Positions 34,949-45,078 of a DNA stretch of 64,000 bases are shown here, piece by piece. The stretch comes from Candidatus Poribacteria bacterium. Lineage in GTDB: Bacteria; Poribacteria; WGA-4E; JAJDTR01. Positions within the stretch are counted from its first letter, which is position 1. Each line of letters starts with the position of its first letter. The DNA lies in assembly GCA_022827055.1 (NCBI GenBank), contig JAJDTR010000164.1:158440-222439 (forward strand), given 5' to 3'. Below the pieces are notes generated by a model. The model made no database searches and was not told the DNA's origin. It saw only the letters and a program-made list of their open reading frames with translations. The translations under genes and the position numbers were made by a program.

Positions 34949-35821
34949 CTATTCTATAAAACTCAACTCGTACCGAAACAGAACTCCAGAGTTGTAAAGC
35001 AATTGTAGATTATCTAATGAATGTCTTCCGGTGACTCCTATAAGTCGTTCCAGTAAAGTGGGTTCGCGCTTAACGCGCGTTATTTTCGGCTTCCCAACAA
35101 TGCCGCCAAGTTCAGCGGCATGCGCTATGGCGTCAGGAAGATTACCCAATTTGTCAACAAGCTTATGCTCCAATGCCTGATTTCCCGAAAAGATGCGCCC
35201 ATCCGCCAGTGCCTGAACCTCGTCACGTGTCATTCGATCTTTTCTTTCGTCAAATATCGCGTCAACGAATTGATGGTGCACGTCGTCAATAGTTTCCTGT
35301 AGTAATTCCTTCTCTTCCGGTGTGAGATTTCGGATTGGCGAACCCGTGTCCTTGAATTGACCACTCTTTACAGTCTGCTGATCCAATCCCACCTTTTCGT
35401 AAAGCCCCTTCATTTTCATGAATTGCATGATTACCCCTATACTCCCCGTCAGCGTCCCCGGATTCGCGAAGATTTGATCTGCCGCACAAGCAATGTAGTA
35501 GCCTCCTGAGGCAGCCGTTCCCCCGAGAGAGGCAACAACCGGTTTTTCCAACTTCTTCAGTTCGCTGTATATTTCCTGCACCGGTGCAACACTACCTCCT
35601 GGCGAGTCTATTCTTACAACTATCGCTTTTACACTTCCATTGTCCCGATATTGATGAATTAGCTCTATGATTTTGTCGGACTTTGAAATCGCCCCGTTGA
35701 TATCGATAACCGCGACTTTCTCGCCAACCGGTCCGTTACTCACCAGTGCTCGTACTACAAAAACCAGGATTAGCAATACCGCGAAAGCAACGAGAAGTTT
35801 AATGAGTTTTTTTCGGGACAT
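34949..35821 (-). CDS. sppA: signal peptide peptidase SppA, short (36K) type
   Basis: The 290-residue protein has an N-terminal membrane anchor (about 7-27) and a single protease domain. The nucleophile is the Ser of GTAASGGYYIA (about residue 107) and the general-base Lys is in KSGQFKDTGSP (about 158-160), as in Bacillus SppA, which works as an octamer. IDSPGGSV and LTGSIGVI are also conserved. It degrades leftover signal peptides in the membrane. It lies 33 bp after the sugar transferase gene and 83 bp before the Clp1-like gene. Confidence 0.9.
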   Translation of the reverse strand: MSRKKLIKLLVAFAVLLILVFVVRALVSNGPVGEKVAVIDINGAISKSDKIIELIHQYRDNGSVKAIVVRIDSPGGSVAPVQEIYSELKKLEKPVVASLGGTAASGGYYIACAADQIFANPGTLTGSIGVIMQFMKMKGLYEKVGLDQQTVKSGQFKDTGSPIRNLTPEEKELLQETIDDVHHQFVDAIFDERKDRMTRDEVQALADGRIFSGNQALEHKLVDKLGNLPDAIAHAAELGGIVGKPKITRVKREPTLLERLIGVTGRHSLDNLQLLYNSGVLFRYELSFIE

Positions 35822-35854
35822 ATGAATTTTGTTTCCTTATGTTGTCGCGGCCAC

Positions 35855-36529
35855 TCACTTGCGGATAAAGACAATCATAAAAAACGTTTTGACTGACAAT
35901 AAAAGATCGGAGACTATGCTCTGTTTTTCAATGTAGTTAAGATCGATTTCGAGCTTTCTCGGCATTAGCTGAGTGATGTAGTACCGCTCAGGATCGGTTT
36001 GGTCCTTTAATTTTTTTTCTTCGTCATAGTTCGTAACCTGCACTGGACCGGTAATCCCCGGTCGAACCTGGAGCACTTGCTTCTGATTTTCGGTATAATA
36101 TTTAACATATTCAGGTATTTCTGGACGTGGACCGATGATACTCATATCCCCCTTAATTACATTAAGGAATTGGGGAATCTCATCCCACTTCGTCCGCCGT
36201 AAGAATCGCCCCAGTTTAGTAATCCGCGAATCGCCATAGATTGTCAATCCTGGACCAAGTGACTCCGCATTTGCGACCATAGTCCGAAATTTGTACATCT
36301 CGAAGATTCGTCCACTACGGCCAACACGTTTCGCCCTATAAATGATTGGACCGGACGATTGGATGCGTATCAATAATGCACACAGCATCACTAACGGTAG
36401 AAGACCGATCAAACCCAACGTCGCAATTGTAACATCCAGCAATCGTTTTGACGCCGTCTGGAAAATGGAGCGATTCAGTTTGCTACCGTCAAAAGATAGG
36501 TTAAGAGCTTCCCACTGCTGGCTTTTCAT
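35855..36529 (-). CDS. polyprenol-phosphate sugar-1-phosphate transferase (initiating glycosyltransferase)
   Basis: The 224-residue protein is the short catalytic type of the WcaJ/WbaP/PglC family. It has one N-terminal membrane helix (about 31-53), then YKFRTM, the TKLGRFLRRTKWDEIPQFLNVIKGDMSIIGPRP block and the VRPGITGP motif; all are standard for phosphoglycosyl transferases that load the first sugar phosphate on undecaprenyl phosphate at the inner membrane. Its ATG lies 29 bp inside the preceding epimerase gene, so the pair is coupled. The product would start a surface polysaccharide or glycan chain. Confidence 0.9.
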   Translation of the reverse strand: MKSQQWEALNLSFDGSKLNRSIFQTASKRLLDVTIATLGLIGLLPLVMLCALLIRIQSSGPIIYRAKRVGRSGRIFEMYKFRTMVANAESLGPGLTIYGDSRITKLGRFLRRTKWDEIPQFLNVIKGDMSIIGPRPEIPEYVKYYTENQKQVLQVRPGITGPVQVTNYDEEKKLKDQTDPERYYITQLMPRKLEIDLNYIEKQSIVSDLLLSVKTFFMIVFIRK

Positions 36530-38507
36530 AAGATTTTCGGCTGATTGGGAGGTTTATTACTTGTGGATCCGATTTTCTCAATTCTTCATCGCTCATGTGT
36601 TCGATGAAGGTCCTTTGCGGTTTATAGGTTGGAACAATTTCCTGAAGTTTGCCAATAATTCCCTCGGTATCTAGCCGATCGGCTAACTGTTCCAAAGCAT
36701 CAATGTGGGCAAGTAACTCCGTTTCTTCAATAGTCTCTAACTGTCCAACGAAAATCCGCTGATGCTTGGTGGCAGTAACGCCTTCTTTGGGAGTCAAGAG
36801 TTCTTCATACAGTTTTTCACCGGGCTCCAAACCTGTGAATTCAATCTTAATATCTTGGTCTACCTCAAGTCCGGATAAACGAATCAAATCTTGTGCCAAA
36901 TCAAGAATTTTGATTGGCTCGCCCATATCCAAGATGAATATCTCACCCCCATTTCCCATAGCCCCTGCCTGAATAAGCAACTGTACAGATTCGGGAATCG
37001 TCATGAAGAACCGCGTAACTTCGCGGTGTGTGACAGTAACAGGCCCGCCTTTTGCTATCTGGCGTTTGAAATTCGGCAACACGCTTCCGCGACTGTCAAT
37101 CACGTTCCCAAAGCGAACCGCGACGAAATCAGTGCCATTTCGTTTGGCTTTGCTCTGAATTAACTTCTCGGTAACGCGTTTGGAGGCCCCCATTACACTA
37201 GTCGGATTAACTGCTTTGTCCGAAGATACTAAGATAAACGCTTGAACATGATGTTTAATTGCCGCATCGATAAGGCTTTTGGTGCCCAGAATGTTGTTCT
37301 TCACGGCTTCGTCAGGATGTATTTCCATAAACTTTACATGTTTATGCGCCGCCGCATGGAAAATTATATGCGGTCTATACCTCTGCATGACTCGATCGAT
37401 TTTCGAGCGATCACGAATGTCGCCCACAATCACCGCGCGGTTGACATTCGGGTCTGACTCGCTCAATTCTATGTCAATGTGGTATAAGCTGTTTTCGCCC
37501 CTTCCAACAAGGATAAGTAATTCAGGCTCAAATTTTGCCACTTGTCGACAGAGTTCCGATCCGATTGAACCGCCTGCACCGGTTACCATTACACGCTTGC
37601 CGGATAAGTACTTCGATACCTCTGCCAAATCAATTGATGAGGTTGAGCGATTGAGCAAATCTTCGACCCTGACATCCCGAATCTGGCTAATACTCACATG
37701 CCCATCAAGGATTGCGTGAATGCTCGGGACAATTTTGAACTTACATCCTTTATATTTATGTTGTCGGACGATTTCGCGAACTTTACTTTCCGACGCCGAC
37801 GGCATTGCAATAACAATTTCATCAATCTGTTGTCTGCGCACAATATATGCTAAATCACGCGTCGTGCCAAGTACCTCAAGTCCTTGAATGCTCTGTCCAA
37901 CCTTCTCGCGGTTATCAGTGATAAATCCAACCGGAAGATACCCTTTCTCTGGATGATTGCGAATTTCGCGAAGCACCCCGATGCCTGCCTCTCCTGTCCC
38001 GACTATTAGCACCTTGATCCGAGGCGTTGCCACCTGTTTTCTTCGATATTCTTCTGCAATGCGTAGGGAATATTTCGCCAATCCTATAAGCACAATATTA
38101 TAGAACCCATCCATTGAAAACACTACCCACGAATCGAGAAGATTCCCGGAGTATTGGAGAATCCGCAGGAGATGTGCAACATATAGGAATAACATTAACG
38201 CAAACGTCCCACAGACTATTGCGCCAATCAAAGAAAGGAATTCTCGAACGCTCGCGTATCGCCAGACAGGTTTGTAAAGCCTAAAACACAAGAATGCCCC
38301 AACGCGAACTACGGTAATGATTGCTGCTGTGATTATAAAGGAATGCTCAAGTGGTTGGAGCCACCCAGCCTCTCCTTCCTGCATGAACGACGCGAGTAAA
38401 TCAACTCCCAGCGATTTGCACGTATGATACGCGGCTGAAAAGGCGATATTAATCAGACAGACATCAACAACAATCGAAGTTATCAATCGTTTCTTGGATT
38501 TCAGCAT
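36501..38507 (-). CDS. membrane-bound nucleotide-sugar epimerase/dehydratase (CapD/WbpM/PglF family)
   Basis: The 668-residue protein has about four N-terminal membrane helices (1-150), a first Rossmann domain (KVLIVGTGEAGIGVL near 183) and the catalytic SDR-type domain: NAD motif VTGAGGSIGSELC near residue 312 and active-site segment SSDKAVNPTSVMGASKR, where the usual Tyr of YxxxK is replaced, as in the WbpM/PglF 4,6-dehydratases. It probably converts UDP-GlcNAc to a 4-keto-6-deoxy sugar for the glycan started by the next gene. It is first in the minus-strand run; the ATG follows AAGGATGG and an 11-bp inverted repeat. Confidence 0.88.
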   Translation of the reverse strand: MLKSKKRLITSIVVDVCLINIAFSAAYHTCKSLGVDLLASFMQEGEAGWLQPLEHSFIITAAIITVVRVGAFLCFRLYKPVWRYASVREFLSLIGAIVCGTFALMLFLYVAHLLRILQYSGNLLDSWVVFSMDGFYNIVLIGLAKYSLRIAEEYRRKQVATPRIKVLIVGTGEAGIGVLREIRNHPEKGYLPVGFITDNREKVGQSIQGLEVLGTTRDLAYIVRRQQIDEIVIAMPSASESKVREIVRQHKYKGCKFKIVPSIHAILDGHVSISQIRDVRVEDLLNRSTSSIDLAEVSKYLSGKRVMVTGAGGSIGSELCRQVAKFEPELLILVGRGENSLYHIDIELSESDPNVNRAVIVGDIRDRSKIDRVMQRYRPHIIFHAAAHKHVKFMEIHPDEAVKNNILGTKSLIDAAIKHHVQAFILVSSDKAVNPTSVMGASKRVTEKLIQSKAKRNGTDFVAVRFGNVIDSRGSVLPNFKRQIAKGGPVTVTHREVTRFFMTIPESVQLLIQAGAMGNGGEIFILDMGEPIKILDLAQDLIRLSGLEVDQDIKIEFTGLEPGEKLYEELLTPKEGVTATKHQRIFVGQLETIEETELLAHIDALEQLADRLDTEGIIGKLQEIVPTYKPQRTFIEHMSDEELRKSDPQVINLPISRKSYEKPAVGSS

Positions 38508-38523
38508 ATTCCATCCTTAATTG

Positions 38524-38591
38524 TACTTGAATCGCAAAAGGGATATTCTGTCTCCGATACTTTAATCGTGCTTAAACGTTCGATTCAAGTA
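38524..38591. promoter_or_regulatory. 11-bp inverted repeat in the leader of the polysaccharide operon
   Basis: TACTTGAATCG (38524-38534) and CGATTCAAGTA (38581-38591) are a perfect inverted repeat with a 46-nt spacer, beginning 17 bp before the first gene of the run. It could be a paired operator or a long hairpin in the leader RNA. No T-run follows. Confidence 0.45.
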
Positions 38592-38722
38592 TTCTAGACT
38601 ATGTCATCCTGCACAAGGCATTAAAATCATACTATCGCATTGTAGCAAATCAGCGATTAGTGCCTTCGGCATAAACTCTTGTAAGAAAGACCGTAATTGG
38701 AGATTGGCAATCTCCTTAAATT

Positions 38723-39901
38723 TCAGTGGCAAATCTCTGAATAAACATCTTCCAACTGGTTTACCAAAACGTCCCAGCTATATTTTTCCTCGACGAGATG
38801 TCTGCCTGCAGTACCAATCGCTTTGCGATAATCCGGAGATTCAATCAATTCATTGATGTGTTTAGCAATCACTTCGGGTGAATCACCAACTAGATAGTCT
38901 TTGCCGACTCTCCCATCCAGCCCCGAAGCACATAGAGAGGACGTGACAACAGGAACCCTCATTGCCATTGCTTCCAAGTTTTTAACCTGAAAACCCGAGC
39001 CTGAGCGCATGGGCGATACAAACACGGCAGTGTCGTCAAAGTATGGACGCGTGTCCTGTACATACCCTGTGACGACAACATTTTTGTGATTGCCCAGCTT
39101 ACGAACTTGGTTCGGAGGGGCACTGCCCACAACATAGAAAACAGTTTCCGGATGCTTCTCTTGCACTAGTGGGAAAATTTCCGTGTGAAAATACAGCACT
39201 GCATCCCAATTTGGGAAATAGCTCATTGTACCAGTGAATAGGATATGAGGTCGATACTCGATTGAGGATGGTTGAAAATGCTCTAAGTCGACTCCCATCG
39301 GTACCACAGACAATTTTAACGAATCGTCCTGCTTTAGCAAATAGTCTCTATCGATTGTCGCCGCAACGGTTCCCCAATCAAATGAATTCATTATTTCAAC
39401 TTCATAGTGACGAACGCGTTTTGCTTCCAGTTTCACTAGAGTACGTATAAAGTTTTTATCAAGAACCGCACGACGACTTAGGTTGAGCCCAAACGAGTCG
39501 CAAAGATCCAACATCTTTGGAACTCCTTTAACGTGCGCAACATATTGCCCCATGCGAAACAACTGCGCATGAATCAAATCATAGCCGTGTTGATCCAACA
39601 GCCGATTAATCGCCCGTTGCATCTGAGGAACAAACCAGTAGTAAACTTGCAAGGGGCTGTTAGACAAGCAATGCAATAAAGCGTTTAATCGCGCTCTACC
39701 ATGGTGGAAGCGCACTGATTCGACTCGATCGCAGAAGGACCGCAGATGTTTGACATAGGCTTCTTCTTGATCGGATTCAAAAAATGAGACAATAGTGACG
39801 GAATGGCGTCGGGCAAGTTGTTTGATGAAGTGATAAGCGCGAATTCGATCTCCTCGATGAGGCGGGTACGGAAATCTCAGGTTCAAGAATAGAATTTTCA
39901 T
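38723..39901 (-). CDS. GT4-type glycosyltransferase of the PEP-CTERM/EpsH-associated type
   Basis: The protein (392 residues from ATG 39901) starts MKILFLNLRFPYPPHRGDRIRAYH, the typical opening of the TIGR03087-like sugar transferases, and has the GT-B C-terminal domain with ILFTGTMSYFPNWDAV, VVTGYVQDTRPYF and the EAMAMRVPVVTSS acidic motif (E-x7-E type). It transfers a sugar from a nucleotide donor to a growing glycan in the cytosol. An in-frame GTG at 39952 gives a 17-residue extension; the ATG matches the family start but neither has a strong ribosome binding site. A 215-bp gap separates it from the CapD-like gene. Confidence 0.82.
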   Translation of the reverse strand: MKILFLNLRFPYPPHRGDRIRAYHFIKQLARRHSVTIVSFFESDQEEAYVKHLRSFCDRVESVRFHHGRARLNALLHCLSNSPLQVYYWFVPQMQRAINRLLDQHGYDLIHAQLFRMGQYVAHVKGVPKMLDLCDSFGLNLSRRAVLDKNFIRTLVKLEAKRVRHYEVEIMNSFDWGTVAATIDRDYLLKQDDSLKLSVVPMGVDLEHFQPSSIEYRPHILFTGTMSYFPNWDAVLYFHTEIFPLVQEKHPETVFYVVGSAPPNQVRKLGNHKNVVVTGYVQDTRPYFDDTAVFVSPMRSGSGFQVKNLEAMAMRVPVVTSSLCASGLDGRVGKDYLVGDSPEVIAKHINELIESPDYRKAIGTAGRHLVEEKYSWDVLVNQLEDVYSEICH

Positions 39902-39969
39902 GCGAGAAGAGTGAAACACAAACCCAAAGCGTGCCTTAATTGGATGATTCACAATGCACTCATCGCCAT

Positions 39970-40161
39970 TTAAGCAGCCGGCATCTCAGCTTCATCAATT
40001 AACATAACGGGGATACCGTCCCGAATGGGATAGCGACGCTGGCATTCGCCGACACATATTAGCTTTTGGTTCGTAGAGTCGTATTCAATATCACCTTTAC
40101 ATGCGGGACAAGCCAGAATTTCAAGCAACTCTTGACTAATTGATTCCTGGTGCGAAGTCAA
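39970..40161 (-). CDS. Trm112/YcaR-family small zinc-binding-type protein
   Basis: The 63-residue protein has the Trm112 pattern: [17 protein letters not shown], a short strand [21 protein letters not shown]. Cys 18 and Cys 21 are followed by a single later Cys, as in bacterial UPF0434 proteins, where the zinc site is often partial. Eukaryotic and archaeal Trm112 activates methyltransferases; the bacterial role is unclear. The start codon is TTG, strongly supported by GGAGGG (minus strand, 40167-40172) 5 nt upstream. It lies between the glycosyltransferase and secA genes. Confidence 0.8.
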   Translation of the reverse strand: MTSHQESISQELLEILACPACKGDIEYDSTNQKLICVGECQRRYPIRDGIPVMLIDEAEMPAA

Positions 40162-40288
40162 TATATCCCTCCGAAAAATTTACATAATACATGTTATACT
40201 AGGTTGGGAAAACAATCAAGCATAAAATTGCTAGGCGACAGCGGTTATGTTCCCGGTGTTCTCATCCCTCTCATCAATGTTGTGTCAC

Positions 40289-42997
40289 CTACTTCCCATG
40301 ACACCGCTTAAACTTCTTTCCGCTGCCACAAGGACAGGGCTGATTGCGGCCAACCTTGGGAAGACTCCCCATGGCTTCCTGAGTAGCAAATTCAGCAGAC
40401 GATGGGGATTCTTCTGCGCTGGATCGTGCCTGTAATGACCTCCGCCTACGGGGCGCGCCGGCTTGCCGTGAGTTGCGCTGGGGCGCAGCACGCCTCGGTG
40501 CTTCGATGTCGAGATGTACTTTGAAGATGTACTCGCTGGTCTCCTCCTCAATACGCTGATACATTGCTTCAAAAACAAGAAAAGCTTCATTCTTGAAAAC
40601 CACAATCGGGTCCTTGCCTCCATAGCTACGAAGATGGATCCCTTCTTCAATGTAATCAATATTGTATAAGTGATCTTTCCAATGGCTGTCGATGCGATCC
40701 AAGAGCAAAAGGCGTTCGAGAGTCCTCATCTGTTCGCTGCCCATCTCCGCCTCGCGTTTCTCGTACGCCAATCGGAGTGTTTCAAGCAATTGTTCGCGAA
40801 GTTGTGGCAGGCTCATCTCCGTTATGGGACTCTTCCATGCCGCGAAAGCGATTGGAAATGTCTGAGCAAGCCACTTTGCGATGCTCTCCAACTCTTCTTG
40901 CTTCGACCCTTCCGCCGGTAGGTCCAACTCTAACCTGTCATCCAGCACATTCTCTATCATGCCCCAAATTGTCGTCTTGAGGTTCTCACCCTCAAGGATA
41001 CTATCCCGAAGGTCGTAGACGGTTTTGCGCTGTGTGTTCATTACATCATCGAATTTGAGTACGTTCTTGCGAATCTCGAAGTGTCTTTCTTCCACACGAG
41101 TTTGTGCTTTTTCAATGGCTTTGGTGACCCAGGGGTGTTCAATCGGAATATCCTCCTCCATGCCTACCCGGTCCATCATGCCTGATAATCGGTCCGACCC
41201 AAACTTGCGCATGAGATCGTCTTCTAGCGACAGATAGAAGCGGGATGAACCAATATCCCCTTGCCGTCCAGATCTACCACGCAATTGATTGTCTATCCGC
41301 CGAGAATCATGCCGCTCGGTGCCAACGATGTGCAGACCGCCTGCCTTCAACACTTCTTCACGGCTCTGTTCGCAAATCGCCTCTGCCTCCACGTAAACCG
41401 CCTTCCACTCTACCGAATCCTCCTCAGTTGCATCTGCATCAACGTTGCGCTTCCGAAGAATCTCTTTGACCATACCTTCAGGATTTCCGCCCAACAAAAT
41501 GTCAACGCCCCGTCCTGCCATATTTGTAGCAATTGTAACGGCTCCGGGTGTGCCAGCTTGAGCGATAATCTCTGCTTCGCGCGCGTGTTCCTTGGCATTC
41601 AGCACCTGATGCCGTATGTCGCGCTGTCTAGCCTTGAGTAGTTTGCTCAGTTTTTCAGACTTCTCAATGGAGATTGTCCCTACTAATACCGGACGCCCTT
41701 TTTCATGTTGTTCCACGATATCATTGATAATTGCCCGATATTTCGCTTCCTCTGTTTTGTAAATCTGATCCGAATGATCTTCCCGAATCATCGGTTCGTT
41801 TGTGGGTACGACAACAACATCCAATTTGTAAATATGTCCAAATTCGGCGGATTCTGTTTCGGCGGTCCCCGTCATCCCAGCCAGTTTTTCATACATGCGA
41901 AAAAAGTTCTGATAGGTTATGCTTGCGCCGGTTTGGCTTTCCTGAACTATTCGAACACGCTCTTTAGCTTCGATAGCCTGGTGAAGCCCTTCGCTCAGCC
42001 GTCTTCCGGGCTGCTTTCGACCAGTAAACTCATCCACGAGGACAACCTCCCCGTGCTCAACGAGATAATCCACATCACGCTGGTAAAGGTGCTGAGCGAT
42101 TAACGATTGATTCACATGATGAACGAGTTCCATGTTCGTGTGATCGTATAAATCCGTTACGCCGAGCAGACGCTGCATCTCCTCGACACCCTCCTCCGTC
42201 AGCGCGACAGAACCACGCTTGCTGCTCTTCTCATCGATCTCATAGTGCTCATTCGTCTTAAGCCGAACTACAGCACGGTTAATTTTGGTGTACAACTCAA
42301 CGGGTTCGCCATAGGGCTCTGAAATGATTAATGGCACACGAGCTTCATCAATCAGAATGCTATCGACCTCATCAAGAATCGCATAGTGATGACCTCGCTG
42401 AACCTTCGCGTCCAAGTATGATGCTTTATTGTCCCAGAGGTAGTCAAAACCAAACTCGCTGTGGACGCCGTACGTAATGTCTGCTTTGTACCCGAGCTTT
42501 TTTTGCTCGTGAGGCATCATACTGATGGTCAAGCCGACCGAAAGGCCGAGAAAGTTATAGATTTTTCCCATCCATTCCGCGTCGCGCCTCGCAAGGTAAT
42601 CATTTACAGTGGCAACATGGACCCCATTGCCTGTTAGTGCATTTAGGTAGACAGGGAGTGTAGAAGTCAGGGTTTTACCTTCGCCGGTTTTCATTTCGGC
42701 AATACAACCCTGATGGAGGGCGGCCCCGCCCATTATCTGTACATCGTAGTGGCGTTGTCCGAGAGTCCTCATAGCGGCTTCCCGCACGACCGCAAAAGCC
42801 TCGGGGAGAAGATTTTCAAGTGACTCTCCCGCGTCAATTTGCTCTCGAAAATGTGTCGTCTTCGATTGAAGCTGGGAATCGGTTAAGCGATGTGTTTCGG
42901 CTTCTCTCTGATTCACTGCGTCGATTATCGACTGAAATCGCTTGAAATCTCGACCCTGTTTGCTCCCAAGAAATTTGGATAGAATCTGCTGAAACAT
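40289..42997 (-). CDS. secA: preprotein translocase ATPase SecA
   Basis: SecA drives protein export through SecYEG. The 902-residue protein is full length: opening [20 protein letters not shown], the Walker A motif [12 protein letters not shown] in the Walker B, the preprotein crosslinking domain, NMAGRGVDI and [19 protein letters not shown] in the second nucleotide domain, and a C-terminal SEC-C zinc site [15 protein letters not shown] Pro/Arg-rich linker with [13 protein letters not shown] precedes the tail. It is transcribed alone or with the Trm112-like gene 127 bp downstream. Confidence 0.96.
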   Translation of the reverse strand: MFQQILSKFLGSKQGRDFKRFQSIIDAVNQREAETHRLTDSQLQSKTTHFREQIDAGESLENLLPEAFAVVREAAMRTLGQRHYDVQIMGGAALHQGCIAEMKTGEGKTLTSTLPVYLNALTGNGVHVATVNDYLARRDAEWMGKIYNFLGLSVGLTISMMPHEQKKLGYKADITYGVHSEFGFDYLWDNKASYLDAKVQRGHHYAILDEVDSILIDEARVPLIISEPYGEPVELYTKINRAVVRLKTNEHYEIDEKSSKRGSVALTEEGVEEMQRLLGVTDLYDHTNMELVHHVNQSLIAQHLYQRDVDYLVEHGEVVLVDEFTGRKQPGRRLSEGLHQAIEAKERVRIVQESQTGASITYQNFFRMYEKLAGMTGTAETESAEFGHIYKLDVVVVPTNEPMIREDHSDQIYKTEEAKYRAIINDIVEQHEKGRPVLVGTISIEKSEKLSKLLKARQRDIRHQVLNAKEHAREAEIIAQAGTPGAVTIATNMAGRGVDILLGGNPEGMVKEILRKRNVDADATEEDSVEWKAVYVEAEAICEQSREEVLKAGGLHIVGTERHDSRRIDNQLRGRSGRQGDIGSSRFYLSLEDDLMRKFGSDRLSGMMDRVGMEEDIPIEHPWVTKAIEKAQTRVEERHFEIRKNVLKFDDVMNTQRKTVYDLRDSILEGENLKTTIWGMIENVLDDRLELDLPAEGSKQEELESIAKWLAQTFPIAFAAWKSPITEMSLPQLREQLLETLRLAYEKREAEMGSEQMRTLERLLLLDRIDSHWKDHLYNIDYIEEGIHLRSYGGKDPIVVFKNEAFLVFEAMYQRIEEETSEYIFKVHLDIEAPRRAAPQRNSRQAGAPRRRRSLQARSSAEESPSSAEFATQEAMGSLPKVGRNQPCPCGSGKKFKRCHGK

Positions 42998-43348
42998 ATA
43001 ACATCATCCCCTTTTTATCTCATGGTGTACGACACAATGGCTGAGGGACAATAAAGATCTAACATATAATTCTTTTTACCTGAACAAAGAACAAGTCCGC
43101 AAAATCTTGATTTTCATTACTTGGCGCGCACTCCTTGGATTCGGTTGAGCAAAATCCTTTTTGCCATTCCGATCAAGAGTACATCGTTTTCGCGGCTTCA
43201 CTTGCTCATCAGTGGTTCAACGGGGATTGAATTCTTCGCATTATGGTATATGTACAGCTAAGGGCAAACGCGAGCACACAGAATTCCACTTTTTTCCGCC
43301 GTGTGTAGAGGAGACAAATTAGTTGCACTATCTTCAATGATTTCCGTC
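42998..43348. other. intergenic region upstream of secA
   Basis: 351 bp between secA and the first MITE-like element. It should contain the secA promoter, but I cannot pick one with confidence. No gene or repeat seen apart from the element that follows. Confidence 0.4.
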
Positions 43349-43574
43349 TAAGCTCGACTTTGTACAAAAGTACAACAGTTGGGTTGTGCGGAAAGCTGTA
43401 CAGCGCCAAACCCGTAGGCGGGGGATCTTGCCCCGCCGTGATGGTACTGGAAACCGCTATCGACTTTTTCGCAGGTCAACCAAAAATACCAGATGGTTAA
43501 AATCTCTCCCGTTTTTCTCCAACGCTTTATTACCACCATCTGTTATACGGCTTAAATGTACAAAGTCGAGCTAA
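43349..43574. mobile_element. MITE-like element, copy A
   Basis: A 220-bp core (43352-43571) has perfect 15-bp terminal inverted repeats, GCTCGACTTTGTACA and its complement, and is flanked by TAA on both sides (43349-43351 and 43572-43574), a likely 3-bp target duplication. Inside are a TTGTACAAAAGTACAA hairpin near the left end and GGCGGGG...CCCCGCC (near 43417-43437). It encodes no transposase. Copy B at 45079-45275 is clearly related. The right end forms part of the stop codon of the gene at 43571-44761. A TWA 3-bp duplication is known for some IS5-family elements, so such a transposase may move it in trans. Confidence 0.75.
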
Positions 43575-44761
43575 GTACCAAGCTGCGTCTCAGATGGTTC
43601 CTCAGTTGCTCCCGTATCTTGCGCCACTTCATCGTCCGGGAAAGACTCTCCTTCTTCCTCTTCAGCTTCTAGTAAGTTTTCACCGTCAGACCGTCTTCGC
43701 AATATCGCATAGATGATCGTATTTCCAACCGATGCAATTGAAAAGAGATAAGCCAAGATTAGTCCCATGACAAATAACAGGGACAAGGTTATGAAGATTG
43801 ATGATAGGGTCACAAAGACATTATCAAATGTCGATAACTGAGCGGCGGAGAGATCCGAAGACGCGATAGTGTCAAATACACCCAGATCCCGAACAAGTGG
43901 TAGTGCAGATATTTCATTTATTGATTTTCCGAGCCACTTGTTCGCATTTCCCATAAAATGAAGCATGTCCTCAGGCAGGAGATAACGAATCGGCAACATC
44001 ACCAAGCTGAGACTGAATAAGCAAGAAATCATCCATACGGACACGCAGATTAACTTAAGACCAAATAAGATGAATTCATAAACCAGGATTCGCCACGGTT
44101 GGTTCCAAACGATAGAAAAATGCTGATAGATAGTTTCAAAAGTGTCCGTGTCGGCGGTGGCAACGACCGCGGGAACGAAGAACAGGCTTACACTCAGAAC
44201 CACAACCAGATAAATCATCAGCAACCCGAGGAAAAACGCAAAAGGCATGAGTAACGATGAAAACGTTACGACGACTTTTCCAACCCACGGAATTTTGCCA
44301 AGTAAACCTACGATAATCGGCACTAGCAGACAAAGAACGAAAACTAGAATTAGTCCTACAAACACTCCGAAAACGGCTTTCCAATGGCGCTTCAAGAACG
44401 CTGCAGCTTCCTTCATTGAGAAGAAACTGTCTCCACGCAACTGTTGAATCGTGATTTTCGACACCATGGTGCTCGTTGAAAAGAAGATGACGAAGAATAC
44501 CAACAAACCCAACCACATTGCCCCGGCAGTAACCGGATTTAACTCGTAATCCACAATGGGGCAAACCGGAACTAACGCATATTCATTCCAGAAATCCTCT
44601 AGCGCATTGCCTCCAACAATCAAGAGGCTGATATATACAAACGCCTCGTAAATCAGATACGCAAGTGCGAGACCGATGAAATGAACCGTGAGTTTTTTTC
44701 CACTAAACCCGTAGCGTCCAGCTCGAAAAACGTCCCTAAAGTCAAAGTGTAATTCGCTCAT
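43571..44761 (-). CDS. multi-pass membrane protein, function unknown
   Basis: A 396-residue protein with about seven to eight hydrophobic segments, of which a group between residues about 90 and 240 and another near 330-360 are strongest, and a very acidic C-terminal tail (EAEEEEGESFPDDE). I do not recognise a family. GAAGGA lies 8 nt before the ATG at 44761, so an in-frame start at 44794 is unlikely. The stop codon TAG is made of two bases of the target duplication of MITE copy A and the last base of that element; without the insertion the reading frame would also have ended at TAG. A consensus-like promoter lies at 44870-44899. Confidence 0.75.
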   Translation of the reverse strand: MSELHFDFRDVFRAGRYGFSGKKLTVHFIGLALAYLIYEAFVYISLLIVGGNALEDFWNEYALVPVCPIVDYELNPVTAGAMWLGLLVFFVIFFSTSTMVSKITIQQLRGDSFFSMKEAAAFLKRHWKAVFGVFVGLILVFVLCLLVPIIVGLLGKIPWVGKVVVTFSSLLMPFAFFLGLLMIYLVVVLSVSLFFVPAVVATADTDTFETIYQHFSIVWNQPWRILVYEFILFGLKLICVSVWMISCLFSLSLVMLPIRYLLPEDMLHFMGNANKWLGKSINEISALPLVRDLGVFDTIASSDLSAAQLSTFDNVFVTLSSIFITLSLLFVMGLILAYLFSIASVGNTIIYAILRRRSDGENLLEAEEEEGESFPDDEVAQDTGATEEPSETQLGT

Positions 44762-44869
44762 TGAAAGTTCCTTCTCTTGTCTTTGGAAACCCATCTCTCA
44801 GCCAGATTTATTTCAATGATTGACCGAAAATTCTGCCGAACTGAAAGATTTAGGAGATTCTCCGCACGT

Positions 44870-44899
44870 ATAATACAACAGATTGCGATTTTCTGTCAA
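44870..44899 (-). promoter_or_regulatory. sigma-70 promoter of the membrane protein gene
   Basis: On the minus strand TTGACA (44894-44899) and TATTAT (44870-44875) are 18 bp apart. The start point would be near 44863, about 100 nt before the ATG. Confidence 0.65.
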
Positions 44900-45078
44900 C
44901 AGCATCCTCATCTGCTGCTGCCCGTCTCATTAAGGTTGTAGTGCGGGTTTAGATGGTCTAAATTGCTGAAATCACCACTTCGCAGGAGGCCGACAGATTT
45001 GAGTGAGTTTCGTTCCAAAGTGAATGCTTCGACATCAGTACGCAAGTTCGGCCGTCACTGAACTCGCCAATCTTCAAC

